A stretch of DNA of 64,000 nt from Dyella sp. M7H15-1 (GCF_004114615.1 NZ_CP035300.1:2418001-2482000); one strand, 5' to 3'. Counted from the stretch's first letter, positions 8,938 through 18,429 are shown. The notes: generated by a model from the letters alone, not told the origin. Numbers and translations: made by a program.

Positions 8938-10878
8938 TTAGGTTTCTTCGTTGTGATGTTCCTCTGCCACCGCAGCGCGGGATCTTGGAACAAACGCTTT
9001 GGCCGCTACATTCCATTGCCCCGGTGGAAGTGGGTGATGCGCGTTCCCTGCCTTCTTCGTGACCTGCACGTAGGGTTGGTTTTCCTGGAACGCATAGGTC
9101 ATGGTGTACCCCTCACCCTTAAATTGACTCAGCGCTAGTTCCGCGCTTGCACGCATCTTCCCTTTGTTCGCGGCCAGATGACGCGATGAACCATAGACGA
9201 CCCGGAGGGTGTCGCAAGAGGGTAGTAGCTGATGGAGCGCCATGGTGCAAAACGCGTGACCTAACTTGTGTGACAAGTAGTGAAGATCCACTGCAAATAG
9301 GTGACCGTGTCGGGGATCAGGATGAATGTGTCGCGGGTTGTTTAGTAACCGCCAAAGCGTCCTGGAATAGGTCCCAGGCGTGAGGTCCTGCGGACGGAGC
9401 GGCAGGTTCAATGAGCCACTGATCTGGGTGATTAAAGATTTTGTCGAGGGATGGGTGAGATGGTTTCTTACGCTGAAGATACACTCCGCCAGATAGGTTG
9501 CCGGAGGAATACCTGTCTTGGTGACGTCGTTAGCGCTGATGCGTGCTGCATGCACGACCAAGGCATCCAGCACCGCGTGAGTGCCCGCCGTCGGCGGCAT
9601 GTTTTGCAGCCCGTACAGGGCGTTGCCGATTTCTTGGGCAGATAAGGGGGGTGCCTCGGAAATGTACGGCGCTATGGCCTGCAGCACCGCCTCGGTGCCC
9701 GCCGTCGAAGGCATGTTCTGCAGCCCGTACAGGGCGTTGCCGATTTCTTGGCCAGATAAAGAGGGGGCCTCGGAAATGTGCGGCGCCATGGCCTGCAGCA
9801 CCGCCTCGGTGCCGTCCGTCGAAGGCATGTTCTGCAGCCCGTACAGGGCGTTGCCGATTTCTTGGCCAGATAAAGAGGGGGCCTCGGAAATGTGCGGCGC
9901 CATGGCCTGCAGCACCGCCTCGGTGCCGTCCGTCGAAGGCATGTTCTGCAGCCCGTACAGGGCATTGCCGATGGCTTGGGCATCTAAAAAGGGTGTCTTG
10001 GAAATGTGCCAGGCCATGGCCTGCAGCACCGCCTCGGTGCCGTCCGTCGAAGGCATGTTCTGCAGCCCGTACAGGGCATTGCCGATGGCTTGGGCATCTA
10101 AAAAGGGTGTCTTGGAAATGTGCCAGGCCATGGCCTGCAGCACCGCCTCGGTGCCAGAGGTAGATGGCATCGCCTGCAAGTTGTAAAGGAGGGTGCCCGC
10201 AGCCTGAGGTTTCAATCCTTCTGGTAGGTCGTTCAACCAGTCGACCATGGCGTGCAATAACGGTTCCAACTGCTGCCTGCCATGAGGGTCGTTCCCGACT
10301 TTTAGAAATAGCGAGCTCCATTGGGCATACGTTTGCTCATTCAATATGTACCGGGGTGAGTTGCGTACAAGCGTGGGGAGCTGCTCCACGAGCAACTTGA
10401 GATCATCCGGCGTAGGCCGATCGAAGTGTTTCATCATTTTGAACCAGCATGCACACGTCAACACATTTAACCGGCACGGTTGCGCTCGCAATGCCGCGCG
10501 CAGTGCGCCGGCTGATTGGATCGGTGCAGCCGGTGCTTTGCCCTTAACGGCCGGCCTCCCATCCACCGGCGCTGACTCTGTGTGGATACCTGGGGCCGCA
10601 TTGGGCGAGAGAGGCGCACCGCGACCTGACGAAGGAACCGGTGCCGACGTGTGATGGTTACCGGTGGCCCAAGGCTGGCCTCGCCCGCTGAACCCGCCGC
10701 GAGAGCGATCGCCGGTGCCTCGCCTATCCCGAGCAGGTGGCGCATCTAAGACTTGGGCACCGTGAAAAACACCTCCTTCGGCGGGCGTTGGTGCATCACT
10801 GGCAGGTGATTGCGAGGTATCCGACACAGATACCTCACGTTGATAAGGATTAACGCGTTGATAAGGACCAACATGCAT
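8938..10878 (-). CDS. 38-residue helical-repeat protein with C-terminal Smr-like domain
   Basis: A 646-residue protein I do not recognise as a named gene. Residues 1-120 are Pro/Ser/Gly-rich and probably disordered. Residues 125-225 are helical. Residues 227-454 are six tandem 38-residue repeats built on IGNALYGLQNMPSTxGTEAVLQAMA, two of them identical at DNA level. A looser repeat may follow at 455-495. Residues 528-608 resemble an Smr domain: VDLH at 530-533, LRVVYGSSRH at 558-567, then a helix and two strands. The repeat resembles both SKWP repeats of Ralstonia type III effectors (LANALNALSKWP-like) and octotricopeptide RNA-binding repeats, which also have 38 residues. The family links are inferred by eye. 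No signal peptide is seen and no clear hrp box upstream. It is followed closely by the decayed hydrolase. Confidence 0.82.
   Translation of the reverse strand: MHVGPYQRVNPYQREVSVSDTSQSPASDAPTPAEGGVFHGAQVLDAPPARDRRGTGDRSRGGFSGRGQPWATGNHHTSAPVPSSGRGAPLSPNAAPGIHTESAPVDGRPAVKGKAPAAPIQSAGALRAALRAQPCRLNVLTCACWFKMMKHFDRPTPDDLKLLVEQLPTLVRNSPRYILNEQTYAQWSSLFLKVGNDPHGRQQLEPLLHAMVDWLNDLPEGLKPQAAGTLLYNLQAMPSTSGTEAVLQAMAWHISKTPFLDAQAIGNALYGLQNMPSTDGTEAVLQAMAWHISKTPFLDAQAIGNALYGLQNMPSTDGTEAVLQAMAPHISEAPSLSGQEIGNALYGLQNMPSTDGTEAVLQAMAPHISEAPSLSGQEIGNALYGLQNMPSTAGTEAVLQAIAPYISEAPPLSAQEIGNALYGLQNMPPTAGTHAVLDALVVHAARISANDVTKTGIPPATYLAECIFSVRNHLTHPSTKSLITQISGSLNLPLRPQDLTPGTYSRTLWRLLNNPRHIHPDPRHGHLFAVDLHYLSHKLGHAFCTMALHQLLPSCDTLRVVYGSSRHLAANKGKMRASAELALSQFKGEGYTMTYAFQENQPYVQVTKKAGNAHHPLPPGQWNVAAKAFVPRSRAAVAEEHHNEET
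9607..10176 (-). repeat. tandem 114 bp coding repeats
   Basis: Five units in exact 114 bp register begin at 9607, 9721, 9835, 9949 and 10063; a sixth more diverged unit follows to about 10190. Units 9721-9834 and 9835-9948 are identical base for base as far as I can read. Units 9949 and 10063 match over their first 90 or so bases. Each encodes one 38-residue repeat. This points to recent duplication or gene conversion and likely copy-number variation between strains. Confidence 0.92.
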
Positions 10879-11032
10879 GAGGCTATTCCTAATTAGTCAT
10901 TAATGAGTGTGCGGAGACTGGTCTGTGCAACAACGCGACAAAAAGTGGCTGGCGTTGCACTATTGAGCTTTTCATCATTCACAACATGCGCTCCGCGTAG
11001 ATCAGAACTCCACGAACTTCAACATCGCCGAT

Positions 11033-11062
11033 TCGTTATCCCAGCTTTCGCTGGGATAACGA
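11033..11062. repeat. dispersed palindrome, ATCCCAGC family
   Basis: A perfect 13 bp inverted repeat, TCGTTATCCCAGC / GCTGGGATAACGA, around a TTTC loop. A related copy with GTCATCCCAG / TTGGGATGAC arms is at 57422-57446, and a weaker relative with TCCCGG/CCGGGA arms is near 38950. These are common intergenic repeats of proteobacteria. Confidence 0.8.
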
Positions 11063-11075
11063 TTCTGCTTCCAGG

Positions 11076-11135
11076 CATCCGATTACACAAATCTTTCTTC
11101 GATGTCAGGCCAGGTGAGCAAAGTGTAATCGGATG
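11076..11135. repeat. dispersed element with 13 bp terminal inverted repeats, copy 1
   Basis: CATCCGATTACAC at 11076-11088 and its exact complement at 11123-11135 flank 34 bp. The left 45 bp recurs in reverse orientation at about 62418-62461, including the internal GATGTCAGGCC segment. The two copies lie near the two effector-like genes of the window. Confidence 0.75.
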
Positions 11136-11521
11136 GGTTTGGCCGCTACAGAATAAATCAGAACTTCCAAGATGGTTGACAGGAGTCGCATAGCGAAGCG
11201 GTTCATGGCCTACCCTGCCATCAAGTTCCAGTTTGCGATGCTCTGCGTACTCAGTCCCAATCGTCATCAGACGGCGAGATTGGACCTGTTAGCCTGATGG
11301 GTGGTACCCCACGCCAAAAGGACTATGCTGATTGGCCTGCCACCAGGTTCCGTACACCACGCTGAAAGCCAGAATGATTGTGTTGCGGATACCCCAATGC
11401 AGCAGGCATGGCCACAAGCATGGAATCGCATGCCGGTGGCGCGTCTGCCAGGTTTACATGCGGCCGCGAGCGATATCGCGGTCCTATCGAATATTCGACT
11501 CATGTCATCAGGAGTACTGCA

Positions 11522-12595
11522 ATGGAACACCCAACCCGCACGCTCAATGGACTCGGCCAGAGCCTTTGGCTGGATAACATCACGCGAAGCATGTTGGGCG
11601 ACGGTACCTTACTAGGCTACCGCGAGCAAAAGAGTGTTACCGGCCTGACCTCCAACCCCACCATCTTTGCCCAGGCCATCAAGTCCGGTAAGGACTATGA
11701 CGCGTCGATCCGCGCTGCCGGGCAGGTGGAGCCGGAAACGATTTTCTTCGGCTTGGCCATCGACGACCTTCGTCGCGCCGCCGCCATCTTCGAGCCGGTC
11801 TATCAGCATACGCATGGCGTGGACGGATGGGTGTCGCTGGAAGTTTCGCCGTTGCTGGCGGACGACACCGCCCGCACCGTCGAGCAGTCGGTTGCACTGC
11901 ACAAGCAGGCCGCGGTGCACAACCTTTTCATCAAGGTGCCGGGCACGCCGGCCGGCATCGGCGCCATCGAAGAACTGATCTTCCGCGGCGTGCCGATCAA
12001 TGTGACCCTCCTGTTCTCGCCCGTGCAATACCAGGCGGCGGCCGATGCCTGGCTGCGCGGCCTTGAACGTCGTCATGCGGCAGGATTGGATCTGGACGTG
12101 GCTTCGGTCGCGTCGATATTCATCAGTCGCTGGGATGTGAAAGTGGCCGACAAGGTATCGGCTGAGCTGCAGAATAAACTCGGCTTTGCGGTATGCGGAC
12201 AGATTTACGCTAAGTACCGCCAGCTACTTGATTCGCCACGCCTGCAGCGCCTGCAGAACGCCGGGGCGCGCGTACAGCGCCTGCTCTGGGCCAGCACGGG
12301 CACCAAGGATCCGCAAGCCAGCGATGTGCTTTACATTGAAAACCTGGTAGCGCCGCTGACCGTCAACACCATGCCGCAAAAGACCCTGTTGGCCTTCGCC
12401 GATCATGGCAAGGCTGCGCATCTGATGGCCCTGAACGACCCGAGCGTGGCCAGCACGCTGGCGAAGTTCGAGGCTGCTGGCATCCTGGTCGAGCCGCTGG
12501 CGAAGACACTTCAGCAGGAAGGTGCCGATACATTCGTGAAGTCCTGGCGCGAATTGCTGGATACCATCAGCGAGCGCATGGGAGCCACCGCATGA
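11522..12595 (+). CDS. tal: transaldolase
   Basis: Transfers a dihydroxyacetone unit between sugar phosphates in the non-oxidative pentose phosphate pathway. The Schiff-base lysine lies in [11 protein letters not shown]. Other marks are [13 protein letters not shown], the N-terminal LWLDNITR, and ASTGTKDP near the C-terminal third. The 357-residue length fits the Tal subfamily that often neighbours pgi. The start at 11522 has AGGAG 8 bases upstream. It is the first gene of a four-gene block, and its stop overlaps the next start (ATGA at 12592). Confidence 0.94.
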   Translation: MEHPTRTLNGLGQSLWLDNITRSMLGDGTLLGYREQKSVTGLTSNPTIFAQAIKSGKDYDASIRAAGQVEPETIFFGLAIDDLRRAAAIFEPVYQHTHGVDGWVSLEVSPLLADDTARTVEQSVALHKQAAVHNLFIKVPGTPAGIGAIEELIFRGVPINVTLLFSPVQYQAAADAWLRGLERRHAAGLDLDVASVASIFISRWDVKVADKVSAELQNKLGFAVCGQIYAKYRQLLDSPRLQRLQNAGARVQRLLWASTGTKDPQASDVLYIENLVAPLTVNTMPQKTLLAFADHGKAAHLMALNDPSVASTLAKFEAAGILVEPLAKTLQQEGADTFVKSWRELLDTISERMGATA

Positions 12596-14910
12596 GCGCG
12601 TTACGCGAGAAAGCGGCATGGCGCGCACTGGAACAACATCAATCCGAACTGGCCCGACACCATCTGCGTGATCTTTTCGCGATGGATCCCGGTCGCGCCG
12701 AGCGCTATCGCGCCGAGGCCGCGGGCTGGAAGTTCGATTATGCACGTCATCGCATTAACGACCAGACGTTGGAACATCTGTTTGCGCTAGCGCGTGAATG
12801 TGGACTGGAAGCCCGCCGCGACGCCATGTTCGCGGGCGAAAAGATCAACATCACCGAACAGCGCGCGGCCTTGCATGTTGCCTTACGCGCACCGGCGCGC
12901 AATGTGATCAAGGTCGATGGCGTCAATGTAGTGCCCCAAGTGCACACGGTGCTCAGGCGCATGGTCGAATTTGCCAACGATATCCGCGAAGGGCGCTGGC
13001 TTGGCTTTACCGGCAAACCGATTCGCAACATCGTCAATGTTGGCATCGGCGGATCCGACCTCGGGCCGGTGATGGCGTTTGAAGCCTTGCGTCACTACAG
13101 CGATCGCAAGTTGCAGATGCGCTTCGTTTCTAACGTGGACTACACCGACTTCGCTGAAGCGGTGATTGATCTGCGCCCCGAGGAAACCCTGTTTATCGTT
13201 GCCTCCAAGACCTTCACCACACTGGAAACGATGACCAACGCGCACAGTGCGCGCGACTGGTTGATGAAAGCAGCGGGTGGCGACAAGAAAGCAGTTGCCA
13301 AGCACTTTGTCGCGCTATCCACCCATGCGAAGGCGGTGGAAGAATTTGGCATTTCCGCCGATCACATGTATGGCTTTTGGGATTGGGTGGGCGGCCGTTA
13401 TTCGATGGATTCGGCCATCGGCCTGTCCACCATGATGGCGGTCGGCCCGGATGCTTTCAGCGAAATGCTCGCTGGTTTCCACGCGATGGATGAGCATTTC
13501 CGCACCGCGCCATTGAAACGCAACCTGCCGGTCATCATGGGCTTGCTGGGCGTGTGGTACACGGATTTCTTCCATGCCGAAACCGTGGCCGTGCTGCCGT
13601 ATGAGCAGTATCTCAAACGTTTTCCTGCCTATTTGCAGCAGCTCACGATGGAGTCGAATGGCAAGCACGTCACGCTGGAAGGTGCCAGCGTCGATTACCC
13701 CACTGGCCCCATCTATTGGGGCGAGCCAGGCACCAACGGGCAGCATTCGTTCTATCAACTTATCCATCAGGGTACGCGGCTGATTCCTTGTGATTTCGTT
13801 GGTTTCGCGCAGTCATTGAATCCGTCTGGCCGCCATCACGATCTGTTGATTGCCAATGTCATCGCACAAGCGGAAGCTCTGGCTTTCGGCAAGACTTTGC
13901 AGCAAGTGAAAGATGAGGGCATCAGTGACGAGCTGGCGCCGCACCGTGTGTTCGAAGGCAATCGTCCTTCCAGCCTACTGCTGGCTGATCGTCTTACGCC
14001 GGCTGTGCTGGGCAGCCTAGTTGCCCTTTATGAGCATAGCGTGTTCACGCAAGCGACGATCTGGAACATCAACCCTTTCGATCAATGGGGCGTGGAACTG
14101 GGCAAGCAACTGGCTCTGCGCGTAGTGGACGAGATTGAATCGCCGCGCAAGCCACTCAATCACGACAGCGCTACCAATGCGACAATTACGTGGTATCGCA
14201 AGACGCGTCGCAAGGTATCGATCGAAGCTGCCGCGCCTGTATCTGCAGTCAAGCCGCAGCGCGTGCTGGTGATCGATATTGGTGGCAGCCACGTCAAGGC
14301 CATGCTCAGCGGCAATCCACGCGAAGTGGAGATCAAGTCCGGTCGCTTGCTAGCGCCGGAAACGATGATCAAACAATTGCGCCCGACGATTCGGGGCTGG
14401 AAATACGATGCAGTGACGATCGGTTATCCCGGCCCGCTCCTGCACGATCGCATTGCGCGCGATCCGTACAACCTTGGCAAAGGTTGGGTGGGTTTCGATT
14501 TCGCCAAGGCGTTCGGTTGCCCGGTGAGGGTTATCAACGATGCAGCCATGCAGGCATTGGGTAGTTACGAAGGTGGTCGCATGTTGTTCCTTGGCCTGGG
14601 CACTGGCCTGGGCACGGCGTTTATCGTCGACGGTGTCATCGAGCCGATGGAGCTGGCACATCTTCCGTATAAGAAAGGCACGTTCGAGGACTACGTTGGC
14701 ACGCGCGGCCTGAAAAAACTCGGCAAGAAGAAATGGCATGCGTATGTCTTCGATGTGGTCGAGCAATTGCGCGCGGCACTTGAGCCCGATTACGTCGTGC
14801 TTGGCGGTGGTAATGTACGCCACCTCATCGAGTTGCCCGAAGGCGTACGCCGTGGCGACAACCGTAACGCCTTTATCGGCGGATTTCGCTTGTGGGAGAA
14901 CCATGCATGA
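12592..14910 (+). CDS. pgi: glucose-6-phosphate isomerase fused to a ROK-type glucokinase
   Basis: A 772-residue two-domain enzyme. Residues 1 to about 528 are glucose-6-phosphate isomerase: [10 protein letters not shown], the catalytic Glu in MESNGKHV, the His in NGQHSFYQL and the Lys in [11 protein letters not shown]. After a 30-residue linker, residues 553-772 are a sugar kinase of the ROK/polyphosphate-glucokinase type: [11 protein letters not shown] at about 561, [11 protein letters not shown], the catalytic Asp in [11 protein letters not shown], and [11 protein letters not shown]. The domains are in one uninterrupted frame. The fused enzyme would phosphorylate glucose and isomerise the product. 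Whether the kinase uses ATP or polyphosphate cannot be told from sequence. The start overlaps tal and the stop overlaps gnd, both ATGA. Confidence 0.93.
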   Translation: MSALREKAAWRALEQHQSELARHHLRDLFAMDPGRAERYRAEAAGWKFDYARHRINDQTLEHLFALARECGLEARRDAMFAGEKINITEQRAALHVALRAPARNVIKVDGVNVVPQVHTVLRRMVEFANDIREGRWLGFTGKPIRNIVNVGIGGSDLGPVMAFEALRHYSDRKLQMRFVSNVDYTDFAEAVIDLRPEETLFIVASKTFTTLETMTNAHSARDWLMKAAGGDKKAVAKHFVALSTHAKAVEEFGISADHMYGFWDWVGGRYSMDSAIGLSTMMAVGPDAFSEMLAGFHAMDEHFRTAPLKRNLPVIMGLLGVWYTDFFHAETVAVLPYEQYLKRFPAYLQQLTMESNGKHVTLEGASVDYPTGPIYWGEPGTNGQHSFYQLIHQGTRLIPCDFVGFAQSLNPSGRHHDLLIANVIAQAEALAFGKTLQQVKDEGISDELAPHRVFEGNRPSSLLLADRLTPAVLGSLVALYEHSVFTQATIWNINPFDQWGVELGKQLALRVVDEIESPRKPLNHDSATNATITWYRKTRRKVSIEAAAPVSAVKPQRVLVIDIGGSHVKAMLSGNPREVEIKSGRLLAPETMIKQLRPTIRGWKYDAVTIGYPGPLLHDRIARDPYNLGKGWVGFDFAKAFGCPVRVINDAAMQALGSYEGGRMLFLGLGTGLGTAFIVDGVIEPMELAHLPYKKGTFEDYVGTRGLKKLGKKKWHAYVFDVVEQLRAALEPDYVVLGGGNVRHLIELPEGVRRGDNRNAFIGGFRLWENHA

Positions 14911-15962
14911 GCGCAGCAACATCACGGAAGGAAACACTGCAACTGGGTTTTGTTGGTTTGGGACGCATGGGGCTGAACATGGTTCGCCGCATGCAGCAAG
15001 CGGGCATCGATTGCGTGGTATTCGATACGAATATCGATGCGCGCAAAGAAGCTGCCAGCTATGGCTCGACCATCGCCGAATCGATTCAGGACTTGGCCGG
15101 CAAGCTTGAAGGTTCACGAGCCGTATGGCTGATGTTGCCGACGGCAGTGGTCGATGCGGTGCTCGATCAGCTTGTGCCGCTGCTATCTGCTGGCGATATC
15201 GTCATCGACGGCGGCAACTCGCATTACGTGGAGGACCTGCGGCGCGCTGAGGCGCTCAGCAAGCATCGGATCATGTACGTTGACGTCGGGGTCAGCGGCG
15301 GCGTGTGGGGGTGCGAGCGCGGTTATTGCCAGATGATTGGTGGCCCTGAACAGGCTTACAAACGGCTGGAGCCTGCTTTTGTTGCACTAGCGCCTGGCGT
15401 GGGAGCAGCGCCGCGCAGCGAAGGGCGCACGGGTGATCCGTCGCCGGCTGAAAACGGTTATCTGTATTGCGGCCCTAGTGGTGCCGGCCACTTCGTAAAG
15501 ATGATTCACAACGGCATCGAATACGGCTTGATGACCGCTTATGCGGAGGGCCTCAACGTGCTGAAGGGTGCCAATGCCGGCAAACACAAGCGCAGTGCCG
15601 ATGCCGAAACCTCGCCGCTGGAGCATCCGGAACGCTATCAATACGACTTCCCCATCAGCGAGATCACGGAACTGTGGCGTCGCGGCAGCGTGATCGGCTC
15701 GTGGCTGTTGGATCTCACGGCTACCGAACTGAACCGCGATCCCTCTTTGAAGGATTACACCGGTCGTGTTTCCGATTCCGGCGAAGGGCGTTGGACGGCA
15801 CAAGCCGCAATCGATGAAGGCGTGCCCGTACCGGTGCTTACGGCAGCACTATTCGGTCGCTTTACTTCACAGGGCAACGAGCTTTACGCGAACAAGGTGA
15901 TGTCCGCGATGCGCCATGCTTTCGGTGGTCATCATGAAGTCACGACCGACAACAAGGATTGA
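14907..15962 (+). CDS. gnd: 6-phosphogluconate dehydrogenase (decarboxylating)
   Basis: Converts 6-phosphogluconate to ribulose-5-phosphate and CO2 in the oxidative pentose phosphate pathway. The dinucleotide motif [14 protein letters not shown] opens the protein; [10 protein letters not shown] and the substrate motif [19 protein letters not shown] follow with the catalytic Lys. At 351 residues it is the short form. An ATG at 14907 overlapping the previous stop is preferred over the upstream in-frame ATG at 14892. A stretch at about residues 165-185 ([19 protein letters not shown]) looks like a family-specific insertion. Three bases separate it from zwf. Confidence 0.93.
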   Translation: MSAATSRKETLQLGFVGLGRMGLNMVRRMQQAGIDCVVFDTNIDARKEAASYGSTIAESIQDLAGKLEGSRAVWLMLPTAVVDAVLDQLVPLLSAGDIVIDGGNSHYVEDLRRAEALSKHRIMYVDVGVSGGVWGCERGYCQMIGGPEQAYKRLEPAFVALAPGVGAAPRSEGRTGDPSPAENGYLYCGPSGAGHFVKMIHNGIEYGLMTAYAEGLNVLKGANAGKHKRSADAETSPLEHPERYQYDFPISEITELWRRGSVIGSWLLDLTATELNRDPSLKDYTGRVSDSGEGRWTAQAAIDEGVPVPVLTAALFGRFTSQGNELYANKVMSAMRHAFGGHHEVTTDNKD

Positions 15963-15965
15963 GCC

Positions 15966-17405
15966 ATGACCGCCGCCACGCTCGTGATTCTTGGCGCCAG
16001 CGGCGATCTCACCAAGCGGCTGTTGATGCCGGCGCTGTATCGCCTGCACGCGCTAGGCTTGACCCCGGATTTGCGCATCGTCGGTTATGCCATGGAACCA
16101 TGGAGTCGTGCGCATTTCGAGCAGCATATCCATGAAGCGTTGCAAGCCTTTGCGATGGACTTCAAGCCAGCGCAGTGGAATCGCTTCCGTCGCCAGCTCG
16201 ATTATGTAGGTGGCGAATTGAAAGCGGATCAGCTTGTCGCGCTCAAGGGCAAGCTGAGCCCGGCCACCATGTTTTATCTTGCATTGCCACCTCCGTTGTT
16301 TGGTGTAGCAGCCACAGCGCTCGGCGAAGCCGGTTTTTCAGAGAGCCCGCGCGGCGGTTGGCGGCGTCTGGTAGTGGAAAAGCCGTTCGGCACCGATCTG
16401 GCTTCCGCCGAAGCCTTGCGCGGGCAGATGCATACGTATTGGGAAGAAGAACAGATCCTGCGTATCGATCACTTCCTCGGCAAGGAAACCACCCAGAACC
16501 TGATGGTGTTCCGTTTTGCCAACCGCTTTCTCGAACCCATCTGGAACGCACAGAACATTGCGCAAGTGCAGATCACCTACGCCGAAACCCTGGGCGTGGA
16601 ACAGCGTGCCGCTTATTACGACAAGGCGGGTGCCTTGCGTGACATGTTGCAAAATCATCTGATGCAGTTGTTCAGCCTTACTGCGATGGAACCGCCTTCG
16701 AGCTGGGATGCGGAAGTGCTGCGCGATCACAAGGTTGAAGTGTTGCGCTCCGTCACGCCAATCACTGCAAAGACGATCAACAAGCATGCTGTGCGCGGGC
16801 AATATCGAGCCGGCAAGCTTGGGCGCAAAAAAATGATCGGTTATCGCAACGAGCCCGGTGTGAAACGGGGCTCCGACACGGAGACTTTCGCTGCCTTACG
16901 ACTGGAAGTGGACAATTGGCGTTGGCGTGGCGTGCCGTTCTATTTGCGCAGCGGCAAGCGGTTAGCCAGTAACTACTCTGAAATTGCCGTGCAGTTTCGC
17001 GAGGTGCCGGGTCCGATTCCGCATGCTGTGCATGCGGGCAACAACTGGATGATTTTCCGTATTCGTCCAGTTGAACGCATGGATTTGCTGGTGACCGCCA
17101 AGCAGCCAGGCGTGAAATTGGCAGGACGTCCGGTGACGTTGACGGCGCCTTATGCAACACCGAACGATCGGGAATTTTCCGCCTACGAACAGTTGCTGGT
17201 GGATGCGCTAGGCGGCGATCGCTCGAACTTCCTGCGTTTTGACGAAGTGGAATGGGCGTGGCGAGTGCTCTCGCCTGTGTTGAGGGCCTGGGAGAAAGGT
17301 GCGCCGAATTTCTATCCGGCAGGTTCCGAAGGTCCTGATACGCAAGCGCGATTGCTCGATCTCGGTCATGACTGGCGGCCGATCGCCCTGGATGGGGATG
17401 GCTGA
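15966..17405 (+). CDS. zwf: glucose-6-phosphate 1-dehydrogenase
   Basis: Oxidises glucose-6-phosphate to 6-phosphogluconolactone with NAD(P). The N-terminal nucleotide motif is LVILGASGDLTKRLLMPALY and the active-site signature is RIDHFLGKE, with VEKPFGTDL before it. Length is 479 residues, normal. It is the last gene of the tal-pgi::glk-gnd-zwf block. A lactonase gene (pgl) is missing from the block, so that step must be spontaneous or encoded elsewhere. Confidence 0.96.
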   Translation: MTAATLVILGASGDLTKRLLMPALYRLHALGLTPDLRIVGYAMEPWSRAHFEQHIHEALQAFAMDFKPAQWNRFRRQLDYVGGELKADQLVALKGKLSPATMFYLALPPPLFGVAATALGEAGFSESPRGGWRRLVVEKPFGTDLASAEALRGQMHTYWEEEQILRIDHFLGKETTQNLMVFRFANRFLEPIWNAQNIAQVQITYAETLGVEQRAAYYDKAGALRDMLQNHLMQLFSLTAMEPPSSWDAEVLRDHKVEVLRSVTPITAKTINKHAVRGQYRAGKLGRKKMIGYRNEPGVKRGSDTETFAALRLEVDNWRWRGVPFYLRSGKRLASNYSEIAVQFREVPGPIPHAVHAGNNWMIFRIRPVERMDLLVTAKQPGVKLAGRPVTLTAPYATPNDREFSAYEQLLVDALGGDRSNFLRFDEVEWAWRVLSPVLRAWEKGAPNFYPAGSEGPDTQARLLDLGHDWRPIALDGDG

Positions 17406-17408
17406 GCC

Positions 17409-17437
17409 GGGGCCGCAGCGGCCATCGCTGCGACCCC
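17409..17437 (+). terminator. hairpin after zwf
   Basis: An 11 bp stem with one mismatch (GGGG-c-CGCAGCG / CGCTGCG-a-CCCC) and a 5-base loop starts 4 bp after the zwf stop. There is no T-run. It is a likely transcript end for the sugar block, but could be only an mRNA-stabilising hairpin. Confidence 0.45.
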
Positions 17438-17463
17438 GCAAGGCGCAGCGGTAGAATGGCGTT

Positions 17464-17826
17464 ATGCATATCTTCAAAGTTTTCCAGATCGAGGCTGCGC
17501 ATCGGTTGCCCAATGTTCCAGTCGGGCACAAGTGCGCGCGGCTGCATGGTCATTCATTCCGCATCGAAATTCATCTGCGCGGCGAGCCTGATCCCAAGCT
17601 GGGCTGGGTGATGGACTTTGCCGATGTGAAGATGGCTTTTGCGCCGCTCTACGACCGGCTGGACCATCATTACCTCAACGACATCGAAGGGCTTGAAAAT
17701 CCTACCAGCGAAATGCTGGCGCGCTGGATCTGGCGACATCTGGAACCTGTTCTGCCGGGGCTGAACAAGGTTGTCGTGCATGAGACCTGCACATCTGGGG
17801 CATCCTGTACCCGGGATAGCTTTTGA
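17464..17826 (+). CDS. queD: 6-carboxy-5,6,7,8-tetrahydropterin synthase
   Basis: Makes 6-carboxytetrahydropterin from dihydroneopterin triphosphate on the queuosine/7-deazaguanine path. Zn ligands are visible in EAAHRL and LHGHSF; the catalytic Cys is in KCARLHGH. The C-terminal [12 protein letters not shown] carries the conserved Glu and Cys. It has 120 residues, normal for the family. It stands alone between zwf and the phasin gene. Confidence 0.93.
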   Translation: MHIFKVFQIEAAHRLPNVPVGHKCARLHGHSFRIEIHLRGEPDPKLGWVMDFADVKMAFAPLYDRLDHHYLNDIEGLENPTSEMLARWIWRHLEPVLPGLNKVVVHETCTSGASCTRDSF

Positions 17827-17923
17827 CACAAATTTGACGCGATGCAAAATTAATTCTTTGTTACCAGTTGATTGTGTTTGTTGAAGATTTTGTGAAGTGT
17901 CGAATCTTTTTTAAAAAAAGATA

Positions 17924-17952
17924 TTGCGCCGCACAAAAAGCCTTGCTAGTCT
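17924..17952 (+). promoter_or_regulatory. possible phasin promoter
   Basis: TTGCGC at 17924-17929, 17 bases, then TAGTCT at 17947-17952, 38 bp before the phasin start. It lies in a markedly AT-rich 160 bp leader with T- and A-runs, unlike its surroundings. The hexamers are weak matches. Confidence 0.35.
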
Positions 17953-17990
17953 TTATCCCACTCTCCCACTTCCCGTTGAGGGACAAAGTC

Positions 17991-18389
17991 ATGACCCAGC
18001 AACTGAACTCCCAGATTTTTGCTTATGCCAAGCAGCTTTCCGACAATGCATTTAAGGCGCACGCCCTGACCATCAGAGGTCTAGAGCAGGTCGCCGAACT
18101 GCAGCTCGCAGCCCTGGAAAAGCAGGCTCAGGTTACCGCTGACTTCATTGCCCAGGCGGCTGAAGTGCGTGACATCGAAGCCTTGCGTGGCCTGTGGGAA
18201 AAGGGCACGTCCCTGGGTCGCGAACAGGCTGAGAGCGCTGTGGCCGTCACCAAGGAAGTGGTTGCCGTAGCCCAGAAGACCGCCGAGTCCCTCAACGCGC
18301 TCCTGCAGGAACAGCAAAAAGCTGCCAACGAGGCCGTGGCCGCTCCAGTTGCTGCCATCAAGAAGGCCGCTGCAGCCGCTGCCAAGTAA
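17991..18389 (+). CDS. phasin family protein
   Basis: A 132-residue, almost wholly helical protein with the amphipathic heptads of phasins (ALTIRGLEQVAELQLAALEKQ and later stretches) and an Ala/Lys-rich tail ending AAIKKAAAAAAK, similar to the tails that bind DNA or granule surfaces. Phasins coat polyhydroxyalkanoate granules, but related short proteins occur in organisms without PHA synthase; none is in this window. The start at 17991 has GAGGG upstream; the frame is open further up, but that part is AT-rich leader. A strong terminator follows. Confidence 0.85.
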   Translation: MTQQLNSQIFAYAKQLSDNAFKAHALTIRGLEQVAELQLAALEKQAQVTADFIAQAAEVRDIEALRGLWEKGTSLGREQAESAVAVTKEVVAVAQKTAESLNALLQEQQKAANEAVAAPVAAIKKAAAAAAK

Positions 18390-18429
18390 TCGTCTTCCTG
18401 CCATCGCGATTCCCTTGCGATTTGCCATT

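Larger units (their letters stand above)
10879..11521. other. 643 bp region without a convincing gene
   Basis: It lies between the repeat-protein gene (minus) and tal (plus). It holds two dispersed palindromic elements (11033-11062 and 11076-11135). Short open frames in it, such as one at 10903-11193, run through these repeats and have no family features. The last 140 bp should hold the tal promoter, but I see no clear -35/-10 pair. Confidence 0.6.

Noticed and set aside
9700-10170. CRISPR-like regular spacing
   Set aside because: The repeats are contiguous 114 bp coding units without spacers, so they are tandem protein repeats.
9543-10186. Long open frames on the plus strand opposite the repeat-protein gene
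   Set aside because: They exist only because the 114 bp repeat has no stop in several frames; the products are Cys/Arg/Pro-rich and have no start signals.
10903-11193. A 96-codon open frame upstream of tal
   Set aside because: It reads straight through the dispersed palindrome (FVIPAFAGITILLP is its usual translation) and shows no family features.
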